Shown in pieces: positions 27,610 to 37,040 of a stretch of DNA of 59,371 nt. The DNA is from Butyrivibrio sp. Lineage in GTDB: Bacteria; Bacillota; Clostridia; Lachnospirales; Lachnospiraceae. The notes under the pieces were generated by a model. It worked only from the letters and a program-made list of their open reading frames with translations. It searched no databases and was not told where the DNA came from. The stretch's first letter is position 1; each line of letters starts with the position of its first letter. The translations under genes were made by a program, and so were the position numbers. The stretch covers positions 1-59,371 of the forward strand of contig JAFPVA010000116.1 in assembly GCA_017413105.1 (NCBI GenBank), read 5' to 3'.

Positions 27610-27638
27610 TTGTCACAAGGCAGGGATGATGATATTAT
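27610..27638 (+). promoter_or_regulatory. probable sigma-A promoter of purF
   Basis: TTGTCA (27610-27615), 17 bases, TATTAT (27633-27638), leaving a leader of about 40 bases before the purF start. No riboswitch or PurR box is evident. Confidence 0.65.
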
Positions 27639-27683
27639 GGTCGTGTTCGTGAAAGATTTTTCCTGTAGCGATGAGGAGATTTT

Positions 27684-29129
27684 ATGGAAAATACATGTAG
27701 GACCGAAAGTTACAAGCACTTGGGGGAAGAGTGCGGCGTTTTTGGAATATATGATTTCGACGGAGGGGATGTGGCAGAGTCAATCTACTATGGTCTTGTG
27801 TCACTCCAGCACAGGGGACAGGAGAGCTGCGGTATTGCTGTCAGCAAGACGGATGGCCCCAAAGGTAAGGTTGTAAGCTACAAAGACATGGGCCTTGTTA
27901 ATGAGGCTTTCACGCCTGAAACCCTGGACACACTAAAGGGCGATATAGGTGTTGGTCACGTGCGCTATTCTACAGCCGGCAGCAGCACCAGAGAAAATGC
28001 TCAGCCACTTGTTCTAAACTATGTAAAGGGTACCTTGGGACTTGCCCATAACGGTAACCTGGTCAATGCACCACAGCTTCGTCATGAGCTGGCTTATACC
28101 GGTGCAATCTTCCAGACAACAATTGATTCAGAGGTAATTGCATATTTGATCGCCAGGGAGAGACTGGTTACAGGTTCTGTCGAAGAGGCAGTCGGTAAGG
28201 CTATGCAGAGGATAAAGGGTGCTTATAGCCTTGTTATCATGTCGCCACGAAAGCTTATCGGAGCAAGGGATCCTTACGGATTTAAACCGCTTGTAATAGG
28301 CAGAAGAGAGAACTGTTATATTCTGGCGTCTGAGACCTGTGCCTTAGATACCATCGGAGCTACTTTTATCAGGGATGTGGAACCTGGAGAGATAGTTACT
28401 ATTTCACCTGAATATGGCATCAGATCAGATAAATCCATGTGCCTTCCAAAGGATAAGCACGCAAGATGTATTTTTGAGTATATATATTTTTCAAGACCGG
28501 ATTCCCATATAGACGGTATCAGTGTATATGATGCCAGAATAGCAGCCGGAAGATTCCTTGCAATGGATTCTCCTGTGGATGCAGATATGGTTGTGGGAGT
28601 TCCTGAGTCAGGAAACGTTGCGGCTCTTGGTTATGCCCTGGAGTCCGGGATTCCTTATGGACAGGCCTTTGTAAAGAACTCCTATATAGGCAGGACCTTT
28701 ATTAAACCAAAGCAAAAGAACCGCGAATCCAGCGTTCAGGTGAAGCTTAATGCTTTAAAGAGCGCAGTTTCCGGTAAACGTATTATAATGATAGATGATT
28801 CCATTGTCCGTGGAACCACTTCAGATAGAATTGTCCGTATGCTGCGGGATGCAGGGGCAAAAGAGGTTCATATGAGGGTAAGTTCACCGCCGTTCTTATG
28901 GCCCTGCTACTTTGGAACCGATGTTCCCGCAAGGGATCAGCTCATTGCCTACAACAGAAATGTGGATGATATCTGCAAGATCATAGGTGCGGATTCCCTG
29001 GCTTATCTTGGGATAGAACGCCTTGAAGAAATGGTAGGCGGAAATCTTGGAATCTGTAAAGGATGCTTTACGGGGAATTACCCTGTAGATCCACCAAAAG
29101 AAGACATCCGTGGAGAATTCGAGAGGTAA
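27684..29129 (+). CDS. purF: amidophosphoribosyltransferase
   Basis: A 481-residue enzyme that makes phosphoribosylamine from PRPP and glutamine, the first committed step of purine synthesis. A 16-residue propeptide (ending GEE) precedes the catalytic nucleophile Cys17 in CGVFGIYDF, as in the Bacillus-type enzyme. The Ntn glutaminase domain includes [14 protein letters not shown] and GHVRYSTAG. The C-terminal PRTase domain has the PRPP loop [14 protein letters not shown] near 370. Four cysteines ([16 protein letters not shown]) toward the C-terminus resemble the iron-sulfur ligands of clostridial PurF. GAGGAG lies 5 bases before the ATG. purB follows 28 bases later. Confidence 0.97.
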   Translation: MENTCRTESYKHLGEECGVFGIYDFDGGDVAESIYYGLVSLQHRGQESCGIAVSKTDGPKGKVVSYKDMGLVNEAFTPETLDTLKGDIGVGHVRYSTAGSSTRENAQPLVLNYVKGTLGLAHNGNLVNAPQLRHELAYTGAIFQTTIDSEVIAYLIARERLVTGSVEEAVGKAMQRIKGAYSLVIMSPRKLIGARDPYGFKPLVIGRRENCYILASETCALDTIGATFIRDVEPGEIVTISPEYGIRSDKSMCLPKDKHARCIFEYIYFSRPDSHIDGISVYDARIAAGRFLAMDSPVDADMVVGVPESGNVAALGYALESGIPYGQAFVKNSYIGRTFIKPKQKNRESSVQVKLNALKSAVSGKRIIMIDDSIVRGTTSDRIVRMLRDAGAKEVHMRVSSPPFLWPCYFGTDVPARDQLIAYNRNVDDICKIIGADSLAYLGIERLEEMVGGNLGICKGCFTGNYPVDPPKEDIRGEFER

Positions 29130-29157
29130 AAATATAGCAAAACAAGTGGAGGAAGAT

Positions 29158-30591
29158 ATGAGTACAGATCGTTACAGCAGCCCGTTATCAGAGCGTTATG
29201 CCAGCAAGGAGATGCAATACATCTTTTCACAGGATATGAAGTTCAGGACCTGGAGAAGATTGTGGATTGCTCTGGCTGAAATAGAGAAGGAACTTGGCCT
29301 TAATATTACACAGGAGCAGATTGACGAGCTCAAGGCTCATCAGGATGACATCAACTACGAGGTTGCAAGGGCAAGGGAGAAAGAAGTACGTCACGATGTT
29401 ATGAGCCATGTTTATGCTTATGGTCAGCAGTGCCCTAAGGCAAAGGGTATCATCCATCTGGGCGCCACAAGCTGCTACGTAGGTGATAATACAGACATCA
29501 TTGTAATGACTGAGGCACTGAAGCTTGTTCGCAAAAAGCTTGTAAATGTAATCGCCGAGCTTGCAAACTTTGCAGATAAATACAAGGATCAGCCAACTCT
29601 TGGCTTTACACATTTTCAGCCTGCACAGCCCACAACAGTAGGTAAAAGGGCTTGCTTATGGCTTCAGGATTTCACAATAGATCTTGAGGACCTTGACTAT
29701 GTTCTTGATAATATGAAGCTCCTTGGTTCAAAGGGAACCACAGGAACACAGGCTTCATTCCTCGAGCTTTTTGACGGCGACCTTACAAAGGTTGACAAGC
29801 TTGATCCGATGCTTGCTGAAAAGATGGGATATAAGGGATGCATGGCTGTTTCCGGACAGACCTACAGCCGTAAGATTGATGTGAAGGTTGTGAATGTCCT
29901 TTCAGGCATCTGCCAGTCAGCTACCAAGATGGCTCAGGATATCAGACTCCTTCAGCACCTTAAAGAAGTCGAGGAGCCTTTTGAAAAGAGCCAGATCGGT
30001 TCATCGGCGATGGCTTACAAGAGAAATCCTATGAGAAGTGAGAGAATCTGTTCTCTTTCCAGATATGTAATCGTTGATACACTTAATCCTGCTATCACAG
30101 AGGTTTCACAGTGGTTTGAGAGAACCCTTGATGACTCAGCAAATAAGCGCCTTTCAATACCTGAGGGTTTCCTTGCTACTGACGGTGTCCTTGACCTTTG
30201 CCTCAATGTTGTTGACGGCCTTGTTGTTTATCCTAAGGTTATCGAAAAGCACATGCTTGCGGAACTTCCATTCATGGCAACAGAGAACATCATGATGGAT
30301 GCAGTTAAGGCTGGTGGCGACAGACAGGAGCTCCACGAGAGAATCCGTGAGCTCTCAATGGAGGCAGGAAAGACCGTCAAGGTAGAGGGTAAGGACAACA
30401 ACCTCCTTGAGCTTATCGCAGCTGATCCTGCATTCCACTTAAGCCTTGAAGAGCTTCAGGCTTCCATGGATCCAAAGAAGTATGTTGGCTGCAGTGCTCA
30501 TCAGGTTGAGAAGTTCCTTAAAGAAGTTGTAACTCCAATCCTTGATGCTAACAAGGATGACCTTGGAGTAAAGGCGGAGATAAACGTGTAA
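29158..30591 (+). CDS. purB: adenylosuccinate lyase
   Basis: A 477-residue cytosolic lyase of the fumarase/aspartase superfamily that acts twice in purine synthesis: it splits SAICAR to AICAR and adenylosuccinate to AMP, releasing fumarate. The superfamily signature [14 protein letters not shown] lies near residue 280, preceded by the flexible-loop residues QIGS. Upstream [11 protein letters not shown] and [12 protein letters not shown] carry the substrate histidine and threonine/serine contacts. GGAGGA lies 4 bases before the ATG at 29158; a GTG at 29110 inside purF is less likely. Its position behind purF suggests one transcript, although the remaining pur genes are not in this window. Confidence 0.96.
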   Translation: MSTDRYSSPLSERYASKEMQYIFSQDMKFRTWRRLWIALAEIEKELGLNITQEQIDELKAHQDDINYEVARAREKEVRHDVMSHVYAYGQQCPKAKGIIHLGATSCYVGDNTDIIVMTEALKLVRKKLVNVIAELANFADKYKDQPTLGFTHFQPAQPTTVGKRACLWLQDFTIDLEDLDYVLDNMKLLGSKGTTGTQASFLELFDGDLTKVDKLDPMLAEKMGYKGCMAVSGQTYSRKIDVKVVNVLSGICQSATKMAQDIRLLQHLKEVEEPFEKSQIGSSAMAYKRNPMRSERICSLSRYVIVDTLNPAITEVSQWFERTLDDSANKRLSIPEGFLATDGVLDLCLNVVDGLVVYPKVIEKHMLAELPFMATENIMMDAVKAGGDRQELHERIRELSMEAGKTVKVEGKDNNLLELIAADPAFHLSLEELQASMDPKKYVGCSAHQVEKFLKEVVTPILDANKDDLGVKAEINV

Positions 30592-30609
30592 GATATAGGT
30601 CTTAAAAGT

Positions 30610-30736
30610 CATGAGTTCTTAGATGAAATTACAGAAATCCGCACTTGCTGCGGTTTTCGTGAGAAAGTGAAACAAGAGTCAACCAAGCCCTGCGACGAAG
30701 TCGCCTTCAAATGGCTTGGGTGATACATTCTTGGAT
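30610..30736 (+). repeat. structured intergenic repeat, copy between purB and metF
   Basis: Closely matches 55254-55380. Hairpin 1 is AAATCCGCA, loop, TGCGGTTTT (8 of 9 pairs). Hairpin 2 has outer stem CCAAGCC (30683-30689) with GGCTTGG (30713-30719) and inner stem GCGAC-GAA-GTCGC (30692-30704). In the 55254 copy these stems read GGCC/CCGG-like and TCGAC-GAA-GTCGA, so pairing is kept while the bases differ. Confidence 0.85.
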
Positions 30737-30752
30737 TTTATATCCAAGAATG
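30726..30752. promoter_or_regulatory. perfect 11-bp hairpin before metF
   Basis: CATTCTTGGAT (30726-30736) pairs fully with ATCCAAGAATG (30742-30752) around TTTAT, 29 bases before the metF start. No T-run follows. It continues from the repeat element (CATTCTTG is also found after hairpin 2 at 55367). I see no SAM riboswitch or T-box sequence here. Confidence 0.6.
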
Positions 30753-30781
30753 CATATATCGTGATGAAAGGAAATCATTGC

Positions 30782-31645
30782 ATGAAGATAAAAGACATAA
30801 TTAGGGAAAAGGAAGTTACCCTTTCATTTGAAGTTTTCCCTGCAAAGACTGATGCGGGATACGAGGCTGTAGAGAAGGCTGCGGCGGAGATTGCTGCCCT
30901 TAAGCCTGATTTTATGAGCGTTACCTATGGAGCCGGTGGTGGCACCAGCAAGAATACTGCCAATATTGCAGCTGACCTTCAGAATAAGTATGAGACACCG
31001 GTTCTTGCACATCTTACCTGCGTGTCATCCACCAAAGAATATGTTAAGGAAATGATCTCTGTTTATAAAGAGAAGGGCATTGAGAATATCATGGCTCTTC
31101 GAGGCGACATTCCAAAGGAAGGCCGTGTCTGTTTTGATTATGACCATGCAACACAGCTTATCTACGACATTAAGTCTCTGGATGAAAGTATTTGCATCGG
31201 CGGCGCCTGCTACCCTGAGGGACATGTTGAGTGCGCAAGGCAGTCAGAAGATATCGTGCATTTAAAAGAAAAGGTTGAGGCAGGGTGCGATTTTCTGACC
31301 ACTCAGATGTTTTTTGATAACTCAACTCTTTATCAGTTTTTGTATCGCATAAGAGAAAAAGGTATTGAGGTTCCTGTACTTCCGGGAATCATGCCTATTA
31401 CCAATGCAAAGCAGGTGGCAAGAAGCGTGGCTTTATCCGGATCAACCATCCCGCAGAAGATGAAGATAATGGTTGACCGCTTTGCTGACGACCCTGAGAA
31501 GATGAAGGAAGCAGGCATTATCTATGCCAGCGACCAGATCATCGATCTTATTTCAAACGGCGTGAGTCACATTCATGTTTATTCCATGAATAAGCCTGAT
31601 ATTGCAGCAGGGATTATGAGGAATTTGGCGACGATTATAAGGTAA
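30782..31645 (+). CDS. metF: methylenetetrahydrofolate reductase
   Basis: A 287-residue flavoprotein that reduces 5,10-methylene-THF to 5-methyl-THF for methionine synthesis. Family marks are the N-terminal LSFEVFPAKTD (catalytic Glu), SVTYGAGG, LAHLTCV, NIMALRGDIP, CIGGACYPEGH and TQMFFDN, and it ends near ISNGVSHIHVYSMNKPD. Starts further upstream (TTG 30716, ATG 30764) would add residues with no family match; ATG 30782 has AAAGG 9 bases upstream. The length is normal for MetF. It stands after a structured repeat region and before a REP cluster, so it is probably transcribed alone. Confidence 0.95.
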   Translation: MKIKDIIREKEVTLSFEVFPAKTDAGYEAVEKAAAEIAALKPDFMSVTYGAGGGTSKNTANIAADLQNKYETPVLAHLTCVSSTKEYVKEMISVYKEKGIENIMALRGDIPKEGRVCFDYDHATQLIYDIKSLDESICIGGACYPEGHVECARQSEDIVHLKEKVEAGCDFLTTQMFFDNSTLYQFLYRIREKGIEVPVLPGIMPITNAKQVARSVALSGSTIPQKMKIMVDRFADDPEKMKEAGIIYASDQIIDLISNGVSHIHVYSMNKPDIAAGIMRNLATIIR

Positions 31646-31658
31646 GGGTTAATTTGGC

Positions 31659-31797
31659 TGGAACGAGGGGAGTTTTTTGGTGGAACGAGGGGACGGTTCT
31701 TTCGTTCCACATTAAGTGGAACGTCAAGAACCGTCCCCTCGTTCCATATTTCGGTAGGGAGACTAAGTGGAACGGAAGAACCGTCCCCTCGTTCCAC
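31659..31797. repeat. REP-like cluster: three full copies and one partial copy
   Basis: Full units GTGGAACG-15 nt-CGTTCCAC occur at 31680-31710 (GAGGGGACGGTTCTT sense), 31716-31746 and 31767-31797 (both AAGAACCGTCCCCTC sense). A partial unit GGAACGAGGGGAGTT starts at 31660. The first two full copies face each other and can fold into one long hairpin of about 30 bp, like a bacterial interspersed mosaic element. It fills the gap between metF and the moxR-like gene. No transposase gene is nearby. Confidence 0.9.
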
Positions 31798-31829
31798 CCT
31801 CATTCCACAAAATACTAAGGAGCAGCGAT

Positions 31830-32831
31830 ATGGATTCCAAGGAGAAAATCCAGATTTCAGAGAGTGAATTTAATTACGCCCAGGACGTCATCAAGAGGCT
31901 TTCAGACTACTATGACGCCAAGGTGGTTGGTCAGCAGCAGCTTAAGTTTTCACTTATAGGTGCTATCATTGCTGACGGACACATTCTTATAGAGTCTGTG
32001 CCGGGACTTGCCAAGACTACAGCAGCCAAGGCTATTTCAGATGCCGTGGACGGCAAGTTCATGCGTATTCAGTGTACACCGGATCTTTTACCGGGAGATA
32101 TCATCGGTACACAGATATTTAACCAGGCAAATGGTAAGTTTGAGACAATCCTTGGCCCTGTTTTCGCAAACTTTGTTCTTCTTGATGAAGTAAACCGTTC
32201 AAGTGCCAAGACACAGTCAGCCATGCTTGAAGCCATGCAGGAGAAGCAGGTTACAATTGGCGGAACAGCTTACCATATGCCGGAGGATATCTTTATAGTT
32301 ATTGCAACCCAGAACCCGATAGAGCAGGAGGGAACCTATCCTCTTTCAGAGGCTCAGACTGACAGGTTCCTGATAAAAGAGGTTATTACTTATCCTCTGG
32401 CTTCTTAGGAAGTTGAGATCTTAAACAGAATTGAGACAGGAGTAATCTCCAAGGCAACACCGCCTGTTCTTTCGATAAAAGATGTGGATAAGGTTCAAGA
32501 TATCTGTGAAAAGGTATACGTTGATGATGCCATCAAGTGGTATATCTCAAGTATAGTTGTGGCTTCCAGAAGAGCTAATCAGATTCAGGGACTGGATGTT
32601 GGCAAATATGTCAGAATTGGATGCAGCCCAAGAGCTTCAATCGCATTTTTGAAAATGGCAAAGGCTTCTGCGCTCATGCAAGGAAGGACTTATGTTGTGC
32701 CTGAGGATGTGAAGGCAGTAAGACACCAGGTATTGAGGCACAGGATTGGTCTTAACTATGCAGCAGTAGCGGATAATATTTCTGTTGAGCAGGTTATCGA
32801 TGGAATTGTGAACTCTGTGAAGACACCTTGA
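31830..32831 (+). pseudogene. MoxR-family AAA+ ATPase interrupted by an in-frame TAG
   Basis: The reading frame runs 334 codons but codon 193 (32406-32408) is TAG. Before it stand Walker A SVPGLAKTTAAKA near 55, Walker B VLLDEVNRSSAKTQ near 115 and sensor 1 IATQNPIEQEG near 160. After it, in the same frame, the lid domain continues (EVEILNRIETGVISK) and ends with IDGIVNSVKTP at 32831. Family members read YPxxxEEExEIL here, so TAG most likely replaces GAG, CAG or AAG by one change. AAGGAG lies 7 bases before the ATG. The DUF58 and vWA genes downstream are intact. It may be a true nonsense mutation, a strain variant or a sequencing error; two separate half-proteins are less likely, as no ribosome site precedes the second half. 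Confidence 0.85.
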
Positions 32832-32841
32832 GGAGACAACT

Positions 32842-33741
32842 TTGCAGCTGGACTACGATTATTTATCAAGAATAAGACGAGCAGTGGCTCTTTATACAAA
32901 CAGGAAGACCTCCAATATTCTTGATGGAGATTTTCATTCGATACACCGCGGGCGCAGTATGGAGTTTGACGACCTTAAGCTCTATACCTTTGGCGATGAT
33001 GTTCACGATATAGATTGGAAATCCTCTTCCAGAATGGGAGATATTCTTGTAAGGCGCTATATGACAGACAGGCGCCACAATGTAATGTTTGTCTGCGACT
33101 GTGGTCAGAAGATGACCGGAGATACCATGGCGGGGAGGCCCAAAAGTGAGCTTTCCCTTATGACTTTTGGTACCATTGCTTATATTGCAGGCAGAAATGG
33201 GGCAGACTATGCTCTGGGATACCCAAGAGAAAAACGGGCAATGATGAGTCTTTTCAGGTCCGGACCGGAGCATATGGAAAAACTTCTGTATGAATACGGG
33301 AAATGTATCGACACCGACCAGGGCCTTACTGCTCTTGATGTGCTTAGAGAAGTGGCCTATTCAATAAATAAGAAGATGATAATCTTTCTAGTGACTGACA
33401 TTGATGGTCTGGATAAACTTGACGAGAACCTCCTTCGGATTGTCACAAAGGACAATGACCTTCTGGTTATCGGTCTGGAGGATGCCATGCTCACAGGAGG
33501 AAATTCCTATGACAACGATATCAGTCTTTACGAGAAGCACTTTTTTACAGGGAATAAAAAGCTCCGCAAGGAGGAGCAGAGAATCCGAAGAGAAATAGTG
33601 GAGAGGGCATCCCTTATCTGCAAGCAGAACAAAGCGGGTCTCACCATAATAGATTCTGAGGATAAGATCATAGATGCCACCATAGATCTTTTAGAAAGGT
33701 ACAGACATGGTTACTACGGTTACGTTACAGCCACCCTTTGA
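32842..33741 (+). CDS. DUF58 domain protein of the MoxR/vWA operon
   Basis: A 299-residue cytoplasmic protein with the DUF58 signature FGDDVHDIDWKSSSRMGDILVRRY near residues 50-75 (the D-DIDW core), which is followed by a vWA-like fold (VMFVCDCG near 90). DUF58 proteins occur with MoxR ATPases in Bat-type and methanol-dehydrogenase maturation operons and act with the membrane vWA proteins. The start is TTG at 32842, chosen because GAGGAGA ends 6 bases upstream, overlapping the stop of the moxR frame, and no ATG is available before the conserved region. It overlaps the next gene by 35 bases. Confidence 0.88.
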   Translation: MQLDYDYLSRIRRAVALYTNRKTSNILDGDFHSIHRGRSMEFDDLKLYTFGDDVHDIDWKSSSRMGDILVRRYMTDRRHNVMFVCDCGQKMTGDTMAGRPKSELSLMTFGTIAYIAGRNGADYALGYPREKRAMMSLFRSGPEHMEKLLYEYGKCIDTDQGLTALDVLREVAYSINKKMIIFLVTDIDGLDKLDENLLRIVTKDNDLLVIGLEDAMLTGGNSYDNDISLYEKHFFTGNKKLRKEEQRIRREIVERASLICKQNKAGLTIIDSEDKIIDATIDLLERYRHGYYGYVTATL

Positions 33742-34201
33742 GTATTACTGGTGGCTTATTCTTATTGGGGTGATATTTCTTTTGGGGGCTGGGGCCTTAT
33801 TATTTCTTGCCTTTAGAAAGCTCTTTTTGCAAAAGCCAAGGAAGGCGGGAAAAGAAAAGCCGGTTATGATTAAGCCTACACCCCAGAGCCTTGCTGTCAT
33901 AAAGCAGAAGTATACTGAGCAGCTTAGGGCTCTTATGGATTCCTATGCCAAAAAGACTGTTTCAAAAAGAGATGGATATCAGAGGCTGAGTCTTCTTATA
34001 AGGGGCTTTGTCACTGATGCCACCGGAATCAATGTGGAAATCTACACTAAGACTGAGATTCAGGACTTTGGTATAAAGAGCCTGGATAATCTTATGAATG
34101 AGTATTACATCCCTGAGTTTGGAGAGGCTGAAAGAGCTAAGACCAGGGATTTTACAGCATCCTGTAACAAAACGCTTAAGGTGATACAGTCATGGAAATG
34201 A
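33707..34201 (+). CDS. small single-TM protein of the vWA operon (DUF4381-like position)
   Basis: A 164-residue protein with one membrane helix (about residues 15-37, WWLILIGVIFLLGAGALLF), a basic stretch, and a helical cytoplasmic domain of about 115 residues (YQRLSLLIRGFVTDATGINVEIYTKTEIQDF). In related operons this slot between DUF58 and the first vWA gene is held by DUF4381-type proteins; this one has similar size and layout but I cannot confirm the family. It overlaps DUF58 by 35 bases and the next gene by 10, so translation is coupled. Confidence 0.75.
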   Translation: MVTTVTLQPPFEYYWWLILIGVIFLLGAGALLFLAFRKLFLQKPRKAGKEKPVMIKPTPQSLAVIKQKYTEQLRALMDSYAKKTVSKRDGYQRLSLLIRGFVTDATGINVEIYTKTEIQDFGIKSLDNLMNEYYIPEFGEAERAKTRDFTASCNKTLKVIQSWK

Positions 34202-35301
34202 TGCATAAATGGGTGGTCTATTTAGGAATCTTTGCGATCATTCTTGTGCTTTCTTTTGCATTCCTGTTTAGAAGAAAGCACAGAGATATGTTCGCTAAAG
34301 GCGTTAAGGTTTCAGGCACCCAAAAGATCAAGTCAACCGAAGTTTATAATAATCTGAAGCTGCAGTACAGATTTTTGTCGGCGCTGATGGTTGCAGCCCT
34401 GGTGGGGTGTGCGGTATCGGCTTTCTTTCTTGTGGCAAGACCCTACAAAAATCAGGATGTTTACACCGGGATAAAGAAAAGAGATATCATCATCTGTATG
34501 GATGTCTCCTATTCGCTCTACGACCTTAATTCGGAGCTTACAGAGTATTTAAAGGGCGTCGTAAGGGGACTTGCAGGAGACAGGATAGGAATAAGCATCT
34601 TTAACACCTCGTCTGTTACTTATGTGCCTCTTACGGATGATTATGACTATGTGGCTGCAAAGCTTGATGAGCTGGACAAATACTTTAAGCTGCAAAAAGA
34701 GCTGTATGAAGAGATCTATGATCACTATAACTATACCTACGAGATGCCTGACAATGTAGAAGCCAGATATTATCAGCTAATGGATGAACTGGCCTATTAC
34801 GATGCAGGAACTTTGTACAACAATACTATCAGAGGTTCTTCCCTTATCGGCGAAGGACTTGGCACAGCACTTTACTCTTTTCCCTATCTTGGGGATTCGG
34901 AGCGCACCAGAGTTATCATAATGAGCACCGACAATCAGCTCAATGCCCATGACAGGCAGGTTATGGACCTAAATGAGGCAGCAGGTTATTGCAAGAAGAA
35001 TAAGGTTACGGTATTTGGAATTTTCCCTTCTGAGGAGAACTTCTATCAGCCGGAGAATTTCAGCTATGATGTCTGCAAAAAAGAGTACAAGTCAGCAGTT
35101 GAAAAAACAGGTGGACTTTTATATGTAAGGACCCCGGACCTTCCTGTTTCTGCCATTGTTCAGAATATTCAGAAGCAGGATGTAATGACAGTAAACATGA
35201 TAGTGTCAAGGGAGACAACCGATCTTCCGAGAACACCTTTCATCTTTCTTTTGCTTTTCCTCGGGATAGTTTGTGCTATGGGAGTGGTACTTCAAAAATG
35301 A
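34192..35301 (+). CDS. vWA-domain membrane protein (BatA-like)
   Basis: A 369-residue protein with a membrane helix at residues 7-25, a second at about 65-85, a von Willebrand A domain (about 95-315) and a C-terminal helix (PFIFLLLFLGIVCAMGVVL). The metal-binding MIDAS motif DVSYS is present in IIICMDVSYSLYD near residue 104. A long insert rich in Tyr and acidic residues (about 165-215, with YEEIYDHYNYTYE) is not typical of BatA. Such proteins work with MoxR ATPases, which remodel the complex at the membrane. The ATG at 34192 is followed by other in-frame ATGs at 34198 and 34201; the start choice is uncertain by three residues. Confidence 0.87.
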   Translation: MEMMHKWVVYLGIFAIILVLSFAFLFRRKHRDMFAKGVKVSGTQKIKSTEVYNNLKLQYRFLSALMVAALVGCAVSAFFLVARPYKNQDVYTGIKKRDIIICMDVSYSLYDLNSELTEYLKGVVRGLAGDRIGISIFNTSSVTYVPLTDDYDYVAAKLDELDKYFKLQKELYEEIYDHYNYTYEMPDNVEARYYQLMDELAYYDAGTLYNNTIRGSSLIGEGLGTALYSFPYLGDSERTRVIIMSTDNQLNAHDRQVMDLNEAAGYCKKNKVTVFGIFPSEENFYQPENFSYDVCKKEYKSAVEKTGGLLYVRTPDLPVSAIVQNIQKQDVMTVNMIVSRETTDLPRTPFIFLLLFLGIVCAMGVVLQK

Positions 35302-36257
35302 CGATACAACCTATTTTTCCTATTGGAATCCTGCTCCTTGGCTTTGTGGGAGCTATAGGCATATCCGCTTATTGTATATTTAAGGGTGGACATGCTTTAT
35401 CAGAAAAAATATTTACGCTGGCAAGGCTTTTTGTAATCTATCTGCTGGTGCTTATCATAGGCCTCAGGCCAGTATCCGTTGCTACAGATTATGAGTTTTC
35501 TACCAAAAATCTGGATGTTTTATTTGTGGTGGATACCACTATCAGCATGTGGGCACAGGATTATAATGGCAATAGGCCAAGGATGGACGGGGTAAAGAAT
35601 GATATTAGCTATATTCTCGGAGAACTTGCAGGGTCAAACTTTGGCCTTGTAACCTTTGATGATACCGCTCACGTCCTTTCACCCTTTACTCAGGACCTTA
35701 AGTATATTGAGGATACGGTGGACATTCTTACAATGCCGGATATTGAGTATGCCATGGGCAGTAATCTGTCAGTTCCTTTTTCCGATGTAAAGGCTCTTTT
35801 GGAGTCTTCCAGCAAAAAAGAAAACAGGAAGACAATTGTCTTTTATATCAGTGATGGTGAAAAGACCAACGAGAATGAGGAGGTATCCTTTGAGTCCCTT
35901 GCTGACTATATAGATGCCGGCGCAGTTCTTGGCTACGGCTCTGCAGCAGGCGGCAAGATGAAAAACGGATACACCTATCTCTATGACTATGACGGCCATG
36001 GTGAAGCTATCTCAAAAATTGATGAGGAGAACCTTGAAAGAGTGGCGACAGAGCTGGACCTTCAGTATCTGAACTTAAATGGCGGAAATACTGCTTTATC
36101 CGGTCTTATAGAGATGATAAAGCAGGAAAGTACCACCATTGTTGAAAAAGGTTTTGGCGCAGAAAGATATATTGATACATATTATTACTTTGCATTGGCT
36201 CTGGCTGTAATGCTGATGATAGAGGCGGCATTGTTTATGGGAAGGGGGAGACTATGA
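35298..36257 (+). CDS. vWA-domain membrane protein (BatB-like)
   Basis: A 319-residue partner of the preceding protein: membrane helices near residues 5-25 and 38-55, a vWA domain with MIDAS-type motif DTTIS in VLFVVDTTISMW near 80, and a C-terminal helix (YYFALALAVMLMIEAALF). ATG 35298 overlaps the upstream stop in an ATGA; a TTG at 35271 would add nine residues and is less likely. GGAG lies 13 bases upstream, so initiation probably relies on coupling. BatA/BatB pairs in anaerobes have been linked to stress or oxygen tolerance, but the molecular role is unknown. Confidence 0.87.
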   Translation: MTIQPIFPIGILLLGFVGAIGISAYCIFKGGHALSEKIFTLARLFVIYLLVLIIGLRPVSVATDYEFSTKNLDVLFVVDTTISMWAQDYNGNRPRMDGVKNDISYILGELAGSNFGLVTFDDTAHVLSPFTQDLKYIEDTVDILTMPDIEYAMGSNLSVPFSDVKALLESSSKKENRKTIVFYISDGEKTNENEEVSFESLADYIDAGAVLGYGSAAGGKMKNGYTYLYDYDGHGEAISKIDEENLERVATELDLQYLNLNGGNTALSGLIEMIKQESTTIVEKGFGAERYIDTYYYFALALAVMLMIEAALFMGRGRL

Positions 36258-37018
36258 AGCAAAAGATTCCTCTTAAAATAATTTTTCTTTTTGCGGGCGC
36301 TGCGCTACTTCTTGTTATGGCGATTACTCTTTTTTCCAAGATGTATATCAATCACCGTTTTGTAAAAGCCTATGACTTAGAGGAATACCTTACGGAGAAC
36401 GAAGAAAAGCTTCTGTTTATCAATACACCTGAGAGCTACCTTCCTTATTACAACATGGGCAGTGTTGCTTTTGAAAACAGGGATTACAACAGTGCAGTAG
36501 GATATTTTACCAAGGCACTGAGTCTTTTTCCTCTTGGACAAAAAGAGTGTGACGTCAGGATAAATCTGGCGCTTTCCATTTGCTACAGTATTGATTTCCA
36601 GCATCTTGAATCTCAGGAGAGAGTGGATACGGCGCTTCTTTTGTTGTATAAGGCAAGGGATATCCTTCTTGAGAACGGATGGGCAAATGAAGATCCTGAG
36701 CTTGCCAGGGATGCTGATGCGCAGAAACTCAAGGAAGATATTGATGAGATGATAAAAAAGCTTGAGAATCCTCAGGGCGGTGATGACAATCAGAATGATT
36801 CCGATGAGGAAAACGATAATCAGGATCAGGGGGATCAGGGTCAGTCTTCACAACCTTCGGACAGGGAAAAGAAGCAGCAGGATCAGCTTGATGAGAATAA
36901 GAAAAATGCCATGGAAGAGAGAAAGCGTGAGCAGAAGGCTCATGAAAGCTATGGCGATGGAGAAGATGGCGGAAGTATAGACGGTGAAGGCACCGGAGGC
37001 AGCTATAAGCCATGGTGA
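36254..37018 (+). CDS. TPR protein with acidic Gln/Asp-rich tail (BatC/BatE-like)
   Basis: A 254-residue protein: membrane helix at residues 9-30, then TPR-like helices (YYNMGSVAFENRDYNSAVGYF near 58-80, CDVRINLALSICYS), then a low-complexity tail from about 170 rich in Asp, Asn, Gln, Glu and Lys, and a Gly-rich end. TPR proteins with such charged tails complete Bat operons, where they are thought to hold the vWA proteins together outside the membrane. It overlaps the preceding stop by ATGA, with GGGGGAG upstream. The next gene, a sugar kinase, follows after only 22 bases. Confidence 0.82.
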   Translation: MKQKIPLKIIFLFAGAALLLVMAITLFSKMYINHRFVKAYDLEEYLTENEEKLLFINTPESYLPYYNMGSVAFENRDYNSAVGYFTKALSLFPLGQKECDVRINLALSICYSIDFQHLESQERVDTALLLLYKARDILLENGWANEDPELARDADAQKLKEDIDEMIKKLENPQGGDDNQNDSDEENDNQDQGDQGQSSQPSDREKKQQDQLDENKKNAMEERKREQKAHESYGDGEDGGSIDGEGTGGSYKPW

Positions 37019-37040
37019 AAAAAATATTGGGGGTAACAGT

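Noticed and set aside
30592-30781. SAM riboswitch or T-box before metF
   Set aside because: The region is explained by the structured repeat and one hairpin; no T-box TGGN-type or SAM-I core sequence is seen.
31579-31829. Short frames on both strands encoding peptides with ERKNRPLVPP
   Set aside because: They are translations of the REP-like repeat; the same peptide appears wherever the repeat lies, with no ribosome site.
32406-32408. Programmed amber read-through or pyrrolysine in moxR
   Set aside because: Neighbouring genes (for example those ending at 25417 and 27481) use TAG as a normal stop, and no recoding structure is visible after the codon.
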